From: Chryseobacterium oleae
Lineage (GTDB): Bacteria > Bacteroidota > Bacteroidia > Flavobacteriales > Weeksellaceae
Reading direction: 5' to 3'
DNA: 64,000 nt
NCBI RefSeq assembly: GCF_900115055.1
Contig: NZ_FOVD01000002.1
Coordinates: 372,001 to 436,000, forward strand
The position numbers and the translations under genes were made by a program. Position 1 is the first letter of the stretch. Each line of letters opens with the position of its first letter. Below are positions 29,676 through 38,418 of the stretch, in pieces. The notes under the pieces were generated by a model. The model was not told the origin of the DNA. It saw only the letters and a list, made by a program, of their open reading frames with translations, and made no database searches.

Positions 29676-30860
29676 TTATATAAAATCATAGATCCCGTTT
29701 TTCCAGCCCAATACCTTGGAAGAATCCGCTTTAAGCCAGTTTTTCAGAATTGTAGCATAGACTTTTCTGAAATCTTCGGTATAAATTAAATCTCCTTCAT
29801 TCAGTTTTTGCAGATCAGGAAGTGCGTTCAGAAGTCCTTTCTTTTTAAGGCCTCCGCTGATGAAAAACATTTGATTGGCAGTACCGTGATCAGTCCCATT
29901 GCTGGCATTCTGAGCTACCCGGCGTCCGAATTCTGAAAAAGTCATCAGTAAGACATCATTAAAAATGCCATTACTTTTCAGATCGGCGACAAAAGATTTT
30001 ACCGCTTCATTGATATCGCTGAACAGTTTGGCTTGCCTTTCGTTCTGATTAACGTGGGTGTCAAAGCTTCCCACAGAGAGATAATAAACCTGTGTATTGA
30101 TATCAGATTTAATCAGTGAAGCAACAGTTTTAAAATCCTTTCCCAGTTGAGAGTTCGGATAGACCTGATCTGTTTTTTTTGACTTACTCTTTTCAAAAAT
30201 ATAATCTGCATTATTGATCGTCGAGCCCAGGGTTTGGTATAAATAAGAAACCGTTTCGTCATCGTGATGGTGATCATACAAAGATTTAAAATATTTCTCC
30301 TGACTGGTCTGATAGAGCCTTTTCGGATCTTTAAAGGCAAATGCTTTATTGTTTTCCCCTTTCAGTGCCAGACTCAGCATATCATCTACTTCCAAAGCCT
30401 GTGTAGGATGCTCACAACGGTAACATTCCTCATCCAGAAAACGTCCCAGCCATCCGGTTTCCAGAAATTCATCACTGCGGCTCGCAGAATGCCAGATATC
30501 CATACTTCTGAAGTGAGATTTATCCGGATCTGGATAACCTACATTATTCATCACCGAGAGTTCACCATTATCGAAAAGCTCTTTGAAATAAGAAAGTGCG
30601 GGATTGATTCCCGTTTCATCATTCAGTGCTAAAGAATCCTTGATGGCAATATTGTTTCTTTCTTTAAAATAAATATCATTTTTTATAGGAATGATAGTGT
30701 TCAAACCGTCATTTCCGCCCGTAAACTGCAGCACGACAAGGATTTTCTGATTGGGCTCCAGGGCCTCATTCAGGGTCATTGCTTTCAGAAAATTGGGCAT
30801 CATCAGCGATGCGGTGGCCAATGAACTTATTTTTAGGAATTCTCTTCTTTTGATTAGCAT
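29676..30860 (-). CDS. DUF1501 family protein with twin-arginine signal
   Basis: A 394-residue protein starting MLIKRREFLKISSLATASLMMPNFLKA, a twin-arginine (Tat) signal with RREFLK. The body has DUF1501 features: LVVLQFTGGNDGLNTIIPIKNDIYF, NVGYPDPDKSHFRSMDIWHSAS, VGSFDTHVNQNERQAKLFSDI and MTFSEFGRRVAQNASNGTDHGTANQMFF. The fold is related to sulfatases and alkaline phosphatases; the DUF1501 role is unknown. It should be exported folded to the periplasm. It pairs with the DUF1800 gene upstream, a common partnership in Bacteroidetes and Planctomycetes, though here 207 bases with a repeat element separate them. Confidence 0.92.
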   Translation of the reverse strand: MLIKRREFLKISSLATASLMMPNFLKAMTLNEALEPNQKILVVLQFTGGNDGLNTIIPIKNDIYFKERNNIAIKDSLALNDETGINPALSYFKELFDNGELSVMNNVGYPDPDKSHFRSMDIWHSASRSDEFLETGWLGRFLDEECYRCEHPTQALEVDDMLSLALKGENNKAFAFKDPKRLYQTSQEKYFKSLYDHHHDDETVSYLYQTLGSTINNADYIFEKSKSKKTDQVYPNSQLGKDFKTVASLIKSDINTQVYYLSVGSFDTHVNQNERQAKLFSDINEAVKSFVADLKSNGIFNDVLLMTFSEFGRRVAQNASNGTDHGTANQMFFISGGLKKKGLLNALPDLQKLNEGDLIYTEDFRKVYATILKNWLKADSSKVLGWKNGIYDFI

Positions 30861-30880
30861 GATTTTTTTTTTAAGGTGAC

Positions 30881-31072
30881 AGGGATTAGGGATTAGGTTG
30901 CAGATGATAGGTAGCAGATATTAGGTAGCAGGTTGCAGGACTGGATGCCGATTTTACTAATTTCAGGTGTTTTTTTAATATTTTTAAAGCAAAAAATAAT
31001 AAATCAAAAATTGCAGAGCCAAGCGGTGGTTGCTATTACCTGCAACCTGCCACCTACAATCTGCCACCTAAC
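30881..31072. repeat. Heptamer-arm palindromic element between DUF1800 and DUF1501 genes
   Basis: The left arm is AGGGATT, AGGGATT, AGGTTGC, AGATGAT, AGGTAGC, AGATATT, AGGTAGC, AGGTTGC in register from 30881. The right arm is ACCTGCA, ACCTGCC, ACCTACA, ATCTGCC, ACCTAAC (31038-31072), complementary in type. About 98 bases of AT-rich core lie between. Confidence 0.75.
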
Positions 31073-32450
31073 ATAACTGATATTCCGGCGTAGACATCAG
31101 ATTAATAACCCCCATCTTAATACTTTTATCTGAAAAATTCTTTACGGTGTCCATATCAAGGGTTTTGGTGTTTTGGATGAGATAGTCTTCACAGTTTTTG
31201 TCATTAAAAACCTTTTCCAGTCTGCTCCAGTCGATGGTGATATTAGGGTTTTTGAAGGATTTATTCATCGCAGTTTCACGGGATTTCATTCCCATGTCAA
31301 TATCATCATCCTGTCGCGGACTGTATTCCAAAGGACGTAATCCCGACCATATTTGTGGGATCTGCAGTCTTACCATCAGGGTAGAACTGTCTATCCATGA
31401 TTTTCCGTTGGGCCATCCGGCGACATTCGGTGGATAGAGCAGCATTTGCCCCAGTAGTTTTTGATAAACGATGAGGTTTTCCGGGTTCTGGATATTCATC
31501 GGAAGCATTCGCATGATTCCGGCCATCAGTTCTATCGGGGATTTTATTCTGTTGCCTATGTTCTTTTTATCGTAAAACCATGAGCTTGAGAATATATCGT
31601 TCATCAGTTTTTTGATATCATATCCGGAATTATAGAATGTTGAACTTAACTGCTCTATAATTTTGGAATCCACATTTTCATTGACGAAGAACTTATATAT
31701 TTTTGTCGTGATAAATGTTGCGGTGGCTTTATGCTCAAGGATAATATTTAAAACATCGGTTCCGGTGAAGTTTCCGGTTTTTCCCAGAAATGTTTTTGAG
31801 CCTTCATCATGCAGGTTTTTTCTCTCTTTAAAATTACCTTCCTTGTCATAGCCCCAGCCTGTGAATGCTCTTGCGCCTTCCCGGATATCTTTTTCGGTAT
31901 AATTTCCTCTTCCCATGGTAAATAATTCCATCACTTCACGGGCGAAATTTTCATTGGGATGATCCTTTTTGTTCTGTTGATTGTTCAGAAAATTCAGCAT
32001 AGCAGGGGATTGGCTCACTTCGAAGAGCAGCTCTTTAAAATTTCCCAGTGCATTCTTTCTTATGGTATTCAGAAGCTGTTTATTGAATTTTGAATTATTC
32101 ACTCTTGATGCAAAATGCCCATGCCAGAAGAAAGCCATCTTTTCTCTCATCTGATCCTTGCTGTTCACCATCTGGTTCAGAAAATTCAGGTTCAGTTCAT
32201 TGTTTTGGTCTCTGATGAGCTTCTGCATTTCCTTTTTCTTTTCTGCCGGAGTTTTACTGTCCGTCATCATATGGTCTGAAACAGGACTGTCAGGCGTATC
32301 ATAGTTGATTTCTGTGAAAGCTCCTTCTTTAAATAATTCATTGACCAATGTCTTTGTATTAATATTTTTCATTCCATCTATTTGGTTGATTCCAGGTCCG
32401 AAACCGGCACGCCAAAGAAGATGTTTATTATGTAACAGTGAATCGGCCAT
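31068..32450 (-). CDS. DUF1800 family protein
   Basis: A 460-residue protein with DUF1800 segments: LLWRAGFGPG at the N-terminus, KMAFFWHGHFASRVN near residues 103-117, LNFLNNQQNKKDHPNENFAREVMELFTMGRGNYTEKDIREGARAFTGW near 155-203, and YPPNVAGWPNGKSWIDSSTLMVR near 335-357. No signal peptide is evident, which differs from its DUF1501 partner. The biochemical role of the family is unknown, but the two genes are nearly always neighbours. It is the upstream gene of the pair. Confidence 0.92.
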   Translation of the reverse strand: MADSLLHNKHLLWRAGFGPGINQIDGMKNINTKTLVNELFKEGAFTEINYDTPDSPVSDHMMTDSKTPAEKKKEMQKLIRDQNNELNLNFLNQMVNSKDQMREKMAFFWHGHFASRVNNSKFNKQLLNTIRKNALGNFKELLFEVSQSPAMLNFLNNQQNKKDHPNENFAREVMELFTMGRGNYTEKDIREGARAFTGWGYDKEGNFKERKNLHDEGSKTFLGKTGNFTGTDVLNIILEHKATATFITTKIYKFFVNENVDSKIIEQLSSTFYNSGYDIKKLMNDIFSSSWFYDKKNIGNRIKSPIELMAGIMRMLPMNIQNPENLIVYQKLLGQMLLYPPNVAGWPNGKSWIDSSTLMVRLQIPQIWSGLRPLEYSPRQDDDIDMGMKSRETAMNKSFKNPNITIDWSRLEKVFNDKNCEDYLIQNTKTLDMDTVKNFSDKSIKMGVINLMSTPEYQLC

Positions 32451-32638
32451 GTTGAGTGAATTTAATTTTTTGATGCTTTAGAAAGAAAAAGGTTAAAATC
32501 ATAACGGTTAAGAATTCTTAATATTATTTTTATTTATGATTTGACTTAAACAATCATTTAATTTTAACGAAAATTAACATATTGATAATCATTGTTTTAT
32601 AATTTAATCCAGTGTTAAAATCAAAAAATAAGCTTCTC

Positions 32639-32655
32639 TTGGCACGATTTTTACA
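32639..32655 (+). promoter_or_regulatory. Candidate sigma-54 promoter
   Basis: TTGGCACGATTTTTACA fits the -24/-12 consensus TTGGCACGrNNNTTGCW with one mismatch (A for G at -12) and correct GG-to-C spacing. Transcription would start near 32666, leaving a 24-base leader before the ATG at 32690. Confidence 0.5.
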
Positions 32656-32689
32656 GCTTACTGCATTAGTAAAATTTAAAATTAGAGTT

Positions 32690-33253
32690 ATGAAAATGTT
32701 AAAACAAGCAGTATTACTTGCTGGAATATTAACAGCAGGTATCGCAAGTGCACAGAGCTCACAGATGAATAATATGATCAAAGTAGGAGCAAATGTTGGT
32801 TTGGCAGTTCCTTCAGATAACGTTTCAGCAGCTGCGGGTGTGGATGTATCTTATCAGAATTTGATCACTCCCGGATTTGGATTAGGTATTGCAACAGGAT
32901 ATACTCATTATTTTGGAAAAAGTAACAACGGTTATGATAACAATGATGTAGGGGTAGTTCCTGTAGGAGCTTTGATCAGAATCTATCCGAAACAAACCGG
33001 TTTCTATTTTGGAACTGACTTAGGATACGGGTTCCTGGTAGGAAATGAGAAAGTAGCTTCCAACAGTTCTGCTGACAGACCGGACGGAGGTTTCTACATC
33101 AAGCCGGAGATCGGATACCACAACAGAGACTGGAATTTCTTCGTACAATACCAGAAAGTTTTTGTAGGAGATAAAGGCGATATCGCTGGACAGGACTACA
33201 ATGTGGGGAATATCGGAGTAGGATTCGGATACAATATTCCATTAGGAAAGTAG
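32690..33253 (+). CDS. Small outer-membrane beta-barrel protein
   Basis: A 187-residue protein with a signal peptide (MKMLKQAVLLAGILTAGIASAQ). The mature part alternates short strands rich in Gly and aromatics (IKVGANVGLAVP, FGLGIATGYTHYFG, FYFGTDLGYGFLVG, GFYIKPEIGYHNRDWNFFVQY, VGFGYNIPLGK), as in eight-strand OmpA/OmpX-like barrels, and ends in a barrel-like strand. The start at 32690 is chosen because the signal peptide begins there; an upstream ATG at 32612 would precede the sigma-54-like site. Role unknown. Confidence 0.8.
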   Translation: MKMLKQAVLLAGILTAGIASAQSSQMNNMIKVGANVGLAVPSDNVSAAAGVDVSYQNLITPGFGLGIATGYTHYFGKSNNGYDNNDVGVVPVGALIRIYPKQTGFYFGTDLGYGFLVGNEKVASNSSADRPDGGFYIKPEIGYHNRDWNFFVQYQKVFVGDKGDIAGQDYNVGNIGVGFGYNIPLGK

Positions 33254-33282
33254 TTAGATTTTTATATAAACAATTATTAGCC

Positions 33283-33314
33283 AAAACCTTTTTATGAAAA
33301 TGAAAAGGTTTTTT
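33283..33314 (+). terminator. Terminator of the small barrel protein gene
   Basis: AAAACCTTTT pairs with AAAAGGTTTT around a ten-base loop, followed by T residues. It lies 29 bases after the stop codon and overlaps any upstream glk start, which supports the glk ATG at 33369. Confidence 0.75.
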
Positions 33315-33345
33315 GCTTCCCTGCAGGATTTACGAAAACAATTAT

Positions 33346-33353
33346 TATATTTG
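33346..33353 (+). promoter_or_regulatory. Candidate -7 box of the glk promoter
   Basis: TATATTTG matches TAnnTTTG, 15 bases before the glk ATG. No -33 element is evident. Confidence 0.4.
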
Positions 33354-33368
33354 ATAAAATTTGAGGTT

Positions 33369-34418
33369 ATGATTTTGAATCCAAAATTTCCGCTTTATTT
33401 ACCAGGAGTAGAGAACAGTAATAATGATCATGTTACTATCATTGGAGCAAGTCTCCGTGAAGATATAACCATCTTAGGCTATTTTGTTTCCAGTAACGGA
33501 GGTCTTGAGATAAAAATACAGAAAGAATACAGTACGAAAGACTATTCTTCATTTTCTGATATATTAAGAAAATTCATTCAGGATAATCAGCTTGAAAATG
33601 TAAAGCGTCTGGCTTTGGCTGTACCGGGACCGGTAATTCACGGGAAAAGCAGTCCGGCGAGATTGGGTTGGGACCTGAATATCGAAGAGTATACCAAAGA
33701 TTTCGGATTTGAAAAAGGAGATATGCTGAATGACCTTGAAGCTTCTGCTTACGGTATGGGGCTTCTTGAAGACAGCGACCTGGACCCGATCTACACCAGC
33801 GGACATCTTGAAAAAGGAAACGTCGCGATCCTGGCTCCCGGAAACGGACTGGGTGAAGCGGGATATTTCTTTGATGGAAAATACCTGAGACCTTTTGCAA
33901 CGGAAGGCGGACATTCAGAATTCTCACCGAGAACGAATGTTGAAGTTGAGTTTTACCAGTTCTTAAACAATATCTACGGTATTGTAAGCTGGGAAAATGT
34001 ATTGTCTAAAACCGGACTTTTCAATATCTACAGATTCTTAAGAGATGTAAAAAGACATCCGGAACCGGAATGGCTGGCAGAACGTCTGGCAGGACCGAAT
34101 TTTGTTCAGGAACTGTACAAAGCAGCTGTAGAAGAAGATGTCATGATCTGCAGAATAGCTTTAGATACTTTCCTTGAATTTCTGGCTAGAGAAGCCAACA
34201 ACCTTACCCTGAAACTTAAAGCGACAGGTGGACTTCTGATTTCAGGAGATATTCCACAGACGATCAGAGAATATATCGACAAAGGAAAATTCTATGATAA
34301 GTTTAAGATCAGTGATAAGATGGAGGAAATGCTCAAAAACACGCCAATCTATCTGATCAAACAGAATCACACGGCATTAAAAGGTGCCGCCCTGTACACC
34401 GCTTACTATCAAAATTAA
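33369..34418 (+). CDS. glk: Glucokinase
   Basis: A 349-residue Glk-family kinase that phosphorylates glucose with ATP at C6. Family segments are LALAVPGPVIHGKSSPARLGWDLN near residues 80-103, MLNDLEASAYGM, the phosphate-binding AILAPGNGLGEAGYFFDG (GNGLG where GTGLG is usual), and ATEGGHSEFSPRTNVEVEFYQFL with the zinc-independent EGGH of group A. The C-terminal LIKQNHTALKGAALYTAY is typical. The protein is about 20-30 residues longer than the E. coli enzyme. I start at the ATG at 33369, since the upstream ATG at 33294 falls inside a terminator. It stands alone. Confidence 0.92.
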   Translation: MILNPKFPLYLPGVENSNNDHVTIIGASLREDITILGYFVSSNGGLEIKIQKEYSTKDYSSFSDILRKFIQDNQLENVKRLALAVPGPVIHGKSSPARLGWDLNIEEYTKDFGFEKGDMLNDLEASAYGMGLLEDSDLDPIYTSGHLEKGNVAILAPGNGLGEAGYFFDGKYLRPFATEGGHSEFSPRTNVEVEFYQFLNNIYGIVSWENVLSKTGLFNIYRFLRDVKRHPEPEWLAERLAGPNFVQELYKAAVEEDVMICRIALDTFLEFLAREANNLTLKLKATGGLLISGDIPQTIREYIDKGKFYDKFKISDKMEEMLKNTPIYLIKQNHTALKGAALYTAYYQN

Positions 34419-34423
34419 AATAC

Positions 34424-34451
34424 AAAACTCCGAAACTTTCGGAGTTTTTTT
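34424..34451 (+). terminator. Rho-independent terminator of glk
   Basis: AAAACTCCGAAA pairs with TTTCGGAGTTTT around a single C, so the practical loop is about five bases, followed by T residues. It starts 6 bases after the stop. Confidence 0.85.
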
Positions 34452-34524
34452 ATGGGATGATATTATTCATAAAAATAATTGTTTTAATTGATATACATCA
34501 ATGAAATCTATTAAATAAGTAGAC

Positions 34525-34532
34525 TATATTTG
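34525..34532 (+). promoter_or_regulatory. Candidate -7 box of the first YceI gene, with inverted repeat upstream
   Basis: TATATTTG matches TAnnTTTG, 33 bases before the start codon. A small inverted repeat, TTGATATACATCAA (34488-34501), lies upstream and could be an operator. Confidence 0.5.
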
Positions 34533-34564
34533 CACCGTTAAAACAAGTAAATAACTTTATTCAA

Positions 34565-35131
34565 ATGAAAAAAATATTCTTATTAGCAGTTGTTGCCAGC
34601 GGTTTGGCATTCGGACAGTCAAAGAAAGTAGTGGCATCTGATGTTCACTGGTGGGGGTACAAAGTAGCAAAATCTGAGGCAAGCTCTCATGATGGTACTG
34701 TAAAAGTAAAATCAGGAGACATGGTCATGAAAGGAAATGATCTTGTAGGAGGAAGCTTCGTATTGGATATGACGTCTATCAACGCAACTGACCTTTCCGG
34801 AGAATATCAGCAAAAACTGAACGGGCACCTTAAAAACGGTGATTTCTTTGAAGTTGAAAAATTCCCTACGGCTACTTTCGTAATTACTTCTGTAAAGAAA
34901 AACAGCGATAAGATCTATAATTCTTTAGTAACAGGAAAACTTACTGTTAAAGGAAAAACAAGCGCGATAACTTTCCCTGCTAAAATTGCATACAGCAAAG
35001 GAGTAGTAAGCTTAGTTTCTGAGAAATTCTCTTTCGACAGACAGAAATTTGATGTGGCTTACAAGTCTACCATGCAGGATGTTTTTGTGAAAGATGACAT
35101 CGAAATGCTTGTAAAGGTGACTGCTAAATAA
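34565..35131 (+). CDS. YceI family protein, first paralogue
   Basis: A 188-residue secreted protein (signal peptide MKKIFLLAVVASGLAFGQ). The YceI lipocalin-like fold is shown by VHWWGYKVAKSEASSHDGTVKVKSG, GGSFVLDMTSINATDL, LNGHLKNGDFFEVEKFPTATFVITSV, TVKGKTSAITFPAKIAY and KFSFDRQKFDVAYKST. YceI proteins bind isoprenoids or amphiphiles in the periplasm. A paralogue follows after a terminator, so the two are a tandem duplication with separate expression. W and Y residues in the ligand groove are kept. Confidence 0.92.
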   Translation: MKKIFLLAVVASGLAFGQSKKVVASDVHWWGYKVAKSEASSHDGTVKVKSGDMVMKGNDLVGGSFVLDMTSINATDLSGEYQQKLNGHLKNGDFFEVEKFPTATFVITSVKKNSDKIYNSLVTGKLTVKGKTSAITFPAKIAYSKGVVSLVSEKFSFDRQKFDVAYKSTMQDVFVKDDIEMLVKVTAK

Positions 35132-35152
35132 TTTAATCAAAAAAAGATTGTT

Positions 35153-35181
35153 AAAAGTGTAGAAGTTCTACACTTTTTTTT
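35153..35181 (+). terminator. Terminator between the two YceI genes
   Basis: AAAAGTGTAG pairs with CTACACTTTT around a five-base loop, followed by a T run. It lies 22 bases after the first stop. Confidence 0.85.
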
Positions 35182-35209
35182 ATTTTTGTTGAATTGTAAA
35201 TAAAAAAGA

Positions 35210-35839
35210 ATGAAAAGATTACTATTGTTTGCTATGGTGTGCGCGAGCATATCATTTGTTTCTGCACAGAGGAAGTTTGATAAGGTTTCAAAAGTGACTT
35301 CATCAGAGATCAGGTGGTGGGGATATAAAGTCGTAAAAACTGAGGCTTCTTCGCATTCAGGGACAGTAAAGCTGAAAAGCGGAAAATTCAATTTCGATAA
35401 AACAGTCCTTGTAGACGGAGAGTTTGTAATAGATATGAGAAGCATGATGGCGGGAGATGTTTCCGAGGAAGATCAGATCAAGCTTACCAACGAATTGAAA
35501 AGTACCAATTTCTTTGAAGTTAAGAAATTCCCTATCGCAAAATTCCACTTGACTAAAATTATTCCTTTAGCAAACAGTGAGTACAATTCTACGATCTACG
35601 GTGACATTACGATCAAAGGGGTAAGAAAAACGATCACTTTCCCTGCGAATGCTTACGTTACTCAGTTTACAGTAGTGATTGAATCTGCGAAGTTCTCATT
35701 AAACAGAAGAGACTTTAAAGTATTCTATCAGTCTTCACTGAAAGATTATTTCATCAAGGACGAAATGGATTTCCAGTTCAGAGTTTCTACAGAAAAACTG
35801 GATAACGACAACAGAGTTCCTGTAAAGAAGAAGAAATAA
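35210..35839 (+). CDS. YceI family protein, second paralogue
   Basis: A 209-residue secreted protein (signal peptide MKRLLLFAMVCASISFVSAQ). It parallels its upstream neighbour segment by segment: EIRWWGYKVVKTEASSHSGTVKLKSG, GEFVIDMRSMMAGDVSEEDQIKL, STNFFEVKKFPIAKFHLT, TIKGVRKTITFPANAY and KFSLNRRDFKVFYQSSLKDYFIKDE. It ends in a basic tail (NRVPVKKKK) that the first copy lacks. It probably binds a lipid-like ligand in the periplasm. The strong similarity shows a local duplication. Confidence 0.92.
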   Translation: MKRLLLFAMVCASISFVSAQRKFDKVSKVTSSEIRWWGYKVVKTEASSHSGTVKLKSGKFNFDKTVLVDGEFVIDMRSMMAGDVSEEDQIKLTNELKSTNFFEVKKFPIAKFHLTKIIPLANSEYNSTIYGDITIKGVRKTITFPANAYVTQFTVVIESAKFSLNRRDFKVFYQSSLKDYFIKDEMDFQFRVSTEKLDNDNRVPVKKKK

Positions 35840-35863
35840 GTAAAATATACAATCAAATAATAC

Positions 35864-35897
35864 AATGGGCGGTTTTTATAAACTGTCCATTTTTTTG
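35864..35897 (+). terminator. Terminator of the second YceI gene
   Basis: AATGGGCGGTTT pairs with AAACTGTCCATT (two G-T pairs) around a four-base loop, followed by a T run. Confidence 0.8.
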
Positions 35898-36242
35898 TAT
35901 CCATACATTTTAATAATTGAAATCAGGATCAGATGTAAAAGTTGTGGCTCAGTAAAAATGAATTACTCTCGCGAATTATGCAGATAGAGCAGATTTGAAA
36001 AAAGTAAAATCTGTATCATCTGATTAATCTGCGTGAATTTTTTAAACCATTATTGATCAACTTCCCTCATGAGAATCAATGCAGTTGATTCCATCTTTGC
36101 TTCACTTAAATTTACAGTATAATATTAATCTTTGCGTTTAAAAGAGCATCTAGTCTGTCTTCATCTTCTAAAATCTCATAACAGCTCAGAAGCCTCTGAA
36201 ATTAATCTGCATCTTTTATCATGTTTTTCTTAAATTAGTCCT
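35898..36242. repeat. Intergenic region with a 9-nt-period element
   Basis: AGATAGAGC, AGATTTG (35982-35997) oppose ATCTGTATC, ATCTGATTA, ATCTGCGTG (36009-36035), the same class as 850-912 and 9029-9100. The remaining 200 bases before the hydrolase gene are AT-rich without a recognised feature. Confidence 0.65.
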
Positions 36243-36884
36243 ATGAAAATTTATGTAGTAAGCGGTCTCGGAGCAGACTTTAAGGTGCTGGAAAGACTGG
36301 AATTCCCTGAGAACTGTGAATTGATTTTTATAGACTGGCTTATTCCCGAGAAAAATGAGCCCTTTCATTCCTATGTCGAAAGAATGGCGGAAAAAGTAGA
36401 CGTTTCCGAGCCTTTCAGTCTGTTAGGATATTCTTTTGGTGGGATTATGGTGCAGGAGATCAATAAACTGAAACCGGCCCAGAAGGTAGTCATTATGGGG
36501 AGCATCAAATCAGATAAAGAGAAATCTAAATTTATAAAGACCGGTGAGATCACGAAAATCCCGAGAATATTTCCTGTAGGCATGTTCAATGACAAAGCAG
36601 CGAATGTATATTCTGTGGTCAGAAAACTCTTTGATCCTAAGAATCCAAAAATCCTTCAGTACTTTAGGGTAAGAGATCCGTACTATCTGAAATGGTCTGT
36701 AGAAAAGGTTTCCGAATGGAAATTTGAAGAAATCCCTGAAGTGATCCAGATATTGGGTGACAAGGATATCGTTTTTCCCATCAAATATTCAAAACCGGAC
36801 TACGTGATTAAAGGAGGTACCCATCTTTTTCCGGCTACAAAATCCAAAGAAGTGTCTAAAATATTGAAGGAGGTGTTTGTTTAA
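36243..36884 (+). CDS. Alpha/beta hydrolase family protein
   Basis: A 213-residue protein with the hydrolase fold: VVSGLGADFKVLERL at the N-terminus, the nucleophile elbow LLGYSFGGIMVQE (Ser near residue 63), the acid in ILGDKDIVFPIKYSK near 180 and the His in GGTHLFPATKS near 199. It lacks a signal peptide, so it acts in the cytoplasm. The lid region is short and the substrate cannot be inferred. It is a single gene before amt. Confidence 0.85.
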   Translation: MKIYVVSGLGADFKVLERLEFPENCELIFIDWLIPEKNEPFHSYVERMAEKVDVSEPFSLLGYSFGGIMVQEINKLKPAQKVVIMGSIKSDKEKSKFIKTGEITKIPRIFPVGMFNDKAANVYSVVRKLFDPKNPKILQYFRVRDPYYLKWSVEKVSEWKFEEIPEVIQILGDKDIVFPIKYSKPDYVIKGGTHLFPATKSKEVSKILKEVFV

Positions 36885-36961
36885 TTATGTAAATTTTGAT
36901 TGAGTGTTGTTTTTTTTAGGGGTTAAATTTTAAAAATATATGTTTTTCTAAAATTTATGTT

Positions 36962-36969
36962 TAATTTTG
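36962..36969 (+). promoter_or_regulatory. Candidate -7 box of the amt promoter
   Basis: TAATTTTG matches TAnnTTTG, 21 bases before the ATG at 36991. No -33 TTG is evident. Confidence 0.4.
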
Positions 36970-36990
36970 ATAGGGTTAAATATAAACTGT

Positions 36991-38334
36991 ATGAAAATTG
37001 GTTTAAAATGGATCGTTTCATTCTCGGTCATTACCCTTGTGGCATTCGGAGGACTTTTTTGGAGCCCGATCGTTGATTTTCCCAACACCGGAGAATTTCT
37101 TGGCGAAGATAAAATTGTGGGAGCCGACGTAGCATGGATTTTGGCAGCAGCGGGTCTCGTATTACTTATGACACCCGGCTTGTCGTTCTTTTACGGAGGA
37201 ATGGTTGGTAAGAAAAATGTAATCTCTACCATGCTGCAGAGCTTTATTGCGCTCGGAGTTATTTCTATTTTGTGGGTGGTTGTCGGGTTTTCTCTGTCTT
37301 TCGGGGATTCTTTAGGATTTGAGATCAATGGAGTGCACTACGGGATCATCGGAAATCCGCTGAGTTATCCATTTTTTAGTCGTGTAGGGGTGTTGCCTCA
37401 TAAAACGATGGCTTCTACTATTCCTTTTGTGCTTTTTGCCCTTTTTCAGATGAAGTTTGCAGTGATTACACCTGCGCTTATTACCGGTTCTTTTGCCGAA
37501 CGGGTTCGCTTCATTTCTTATCTTCTGTTCATGGTGCTTTTCAGCATTTTTATCTATACACCACTTTGTCATATGGTGTGGCATCCGGACGGACTTTTAA
37601 ATAAATATTTCGGTGTAAAAGACTTTGCAGGCGGAACTGTCGTTCATATGAGCGCCGGATTCGCTGCTTTGGCCGGAGCTTTGGTTCTTGGAAACAGAAA
37701 AAATCCTCACCATGAGCCTTCCAATATTCCTTATGTTCTCTTGGGAACCGGAATGTTATGGTTCGGTTGGTTTGGGTTCAATGCCGGATCTGCTTTAAGT
37801 GCAAATGCTTCTGCAGCCATGGCTTTTGGAACCACTACAATTGCGTCTGCCTCTGCGATGATGACCTGGATTTTTTTCGACAGGATCAATGGCAGAAGTG
37901 TTTCTGCACTGGGAGCGTGTATTGGTGCTGTAGTCGGTTTGGTTGCGATTACTCCCGGCTGTGGCTTTGTCACTATTCCGGAGAGTCTTTTTATAGGATT
38001 TGCTGCTGCTATCGTTTCCAATCTGATGATGAACTGGAAAGCGTTGAAGAAAATAGATGATACCCTTGATGTTTTTGCCTGCCATGGAGTAGGAGGGATC
38101 ATGGGAATGATCCTGACCGCTATTTTTGCCCATGGTGAAAATGCTAGCCTTCTTCATGGTGGAATTGGTGTTTTTGGTCATCATATGGCGGCTTTGGCTC
38201 TTGTTTCGGCTTTTACCTTCTTTGGTTCGCTGCTTTTATATAAAATTACAGATTCCATCATTACATTGAGGGTTTCCGAAGAATCTGAAGAGATGGGACT
38301 CGATCTTTCTCAGCATCAGGAGAGTTTCAAGTGA
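36991..38334 (+). CDS. amt: Ammonium transporter
   Basis: A 447-residue Amt/Rh channel with a signal-like first helix and eleven further membrane segments. Family signs are DVAWILAAAGLVLLMTPGLSFFYGGMVGKKN, FAVITPALITGSFAERVRF, PLCHMVWHPDGLL, DFAGGTVVHMSAGFAALAGALVLG (first pore His), MLWFGWFGFNAGSALSANASAAMAFGTT, and DVFACHGVGGIMGMILTAIF (second His). The start is the ATG at 36991, two bases before a hydrophobic helix; a TTG further upstream is less likely. No glnK/P-II gene is adjacent, which is unusual for amt operons. Confidence 0.95.
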   Translation: MKIGLKWIVSFSVITLVAFGGLFWSPIVDFPNTGEFLGEDKIVGADVAWILAAAGLVLLMTPGLSFFYGGMVGKKNVISTMLQSFIALGVISILWVVVGFSLSFGDSLGFEINGVHYGIIGNPLSYPFFSRVGVLPHKTMASTIPFVLFALFQMKFAVITPALITGSFAERVRFISYLLFMVLFSIFIYTPLCHMVWHPDGLLNKYFGVKDFAGGTVVHMSAGFAALAGALVLGNRKNPHHEPSNIPYVLLGTGMLWFGWFGFNAGSALSANASAAMAFGTTTIASASAMMTWIFFDRINGRSVSALGACIGAVVGLVAITPGCGFVTIPESLFIGFAAAIVSNLMMNWKALKKIDDTLDVFACHGVGGIMGMILTAIFAHGENASLLHGGIGVFGHHMAALALVSAFTFFGSLLLYKITDSIITLRVSEESEEMGLDLSQHQESFK

Positions 38335-38349
38335 TGGTAATTAAAAGAA

Positions 38350-38384
38350 AATCAGGGCACAGTTGATAGCCGAATACCCTGATT
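38350..38384 (-). terminator. Possible terminator between amt and the azoreductase-like gene
   Basis: AATCAGGG and CCCTGATT form an eight-pair stem with a 19-base loop. On the minus strand it is followed by TTCTTTTAA, so it most likely serves the minus-strand gene ending at 38419. Confidence 0.45.
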
Positions 38385-38418
38385 GTGATATTGAAATTAA
38401 AAGGATAGTTTCTAAATC

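Noticed and set aside
30881..31072. CRISPR array
   Set aside because: Repeats are 7-base degenerate units in inverted arms without spacers; no cas genes in the window.
34565..35839. YceI pair as a cytochrome b561 operon
   Set aside because: No cytochrome gene is adjacent, and a terminator separates the two copies.
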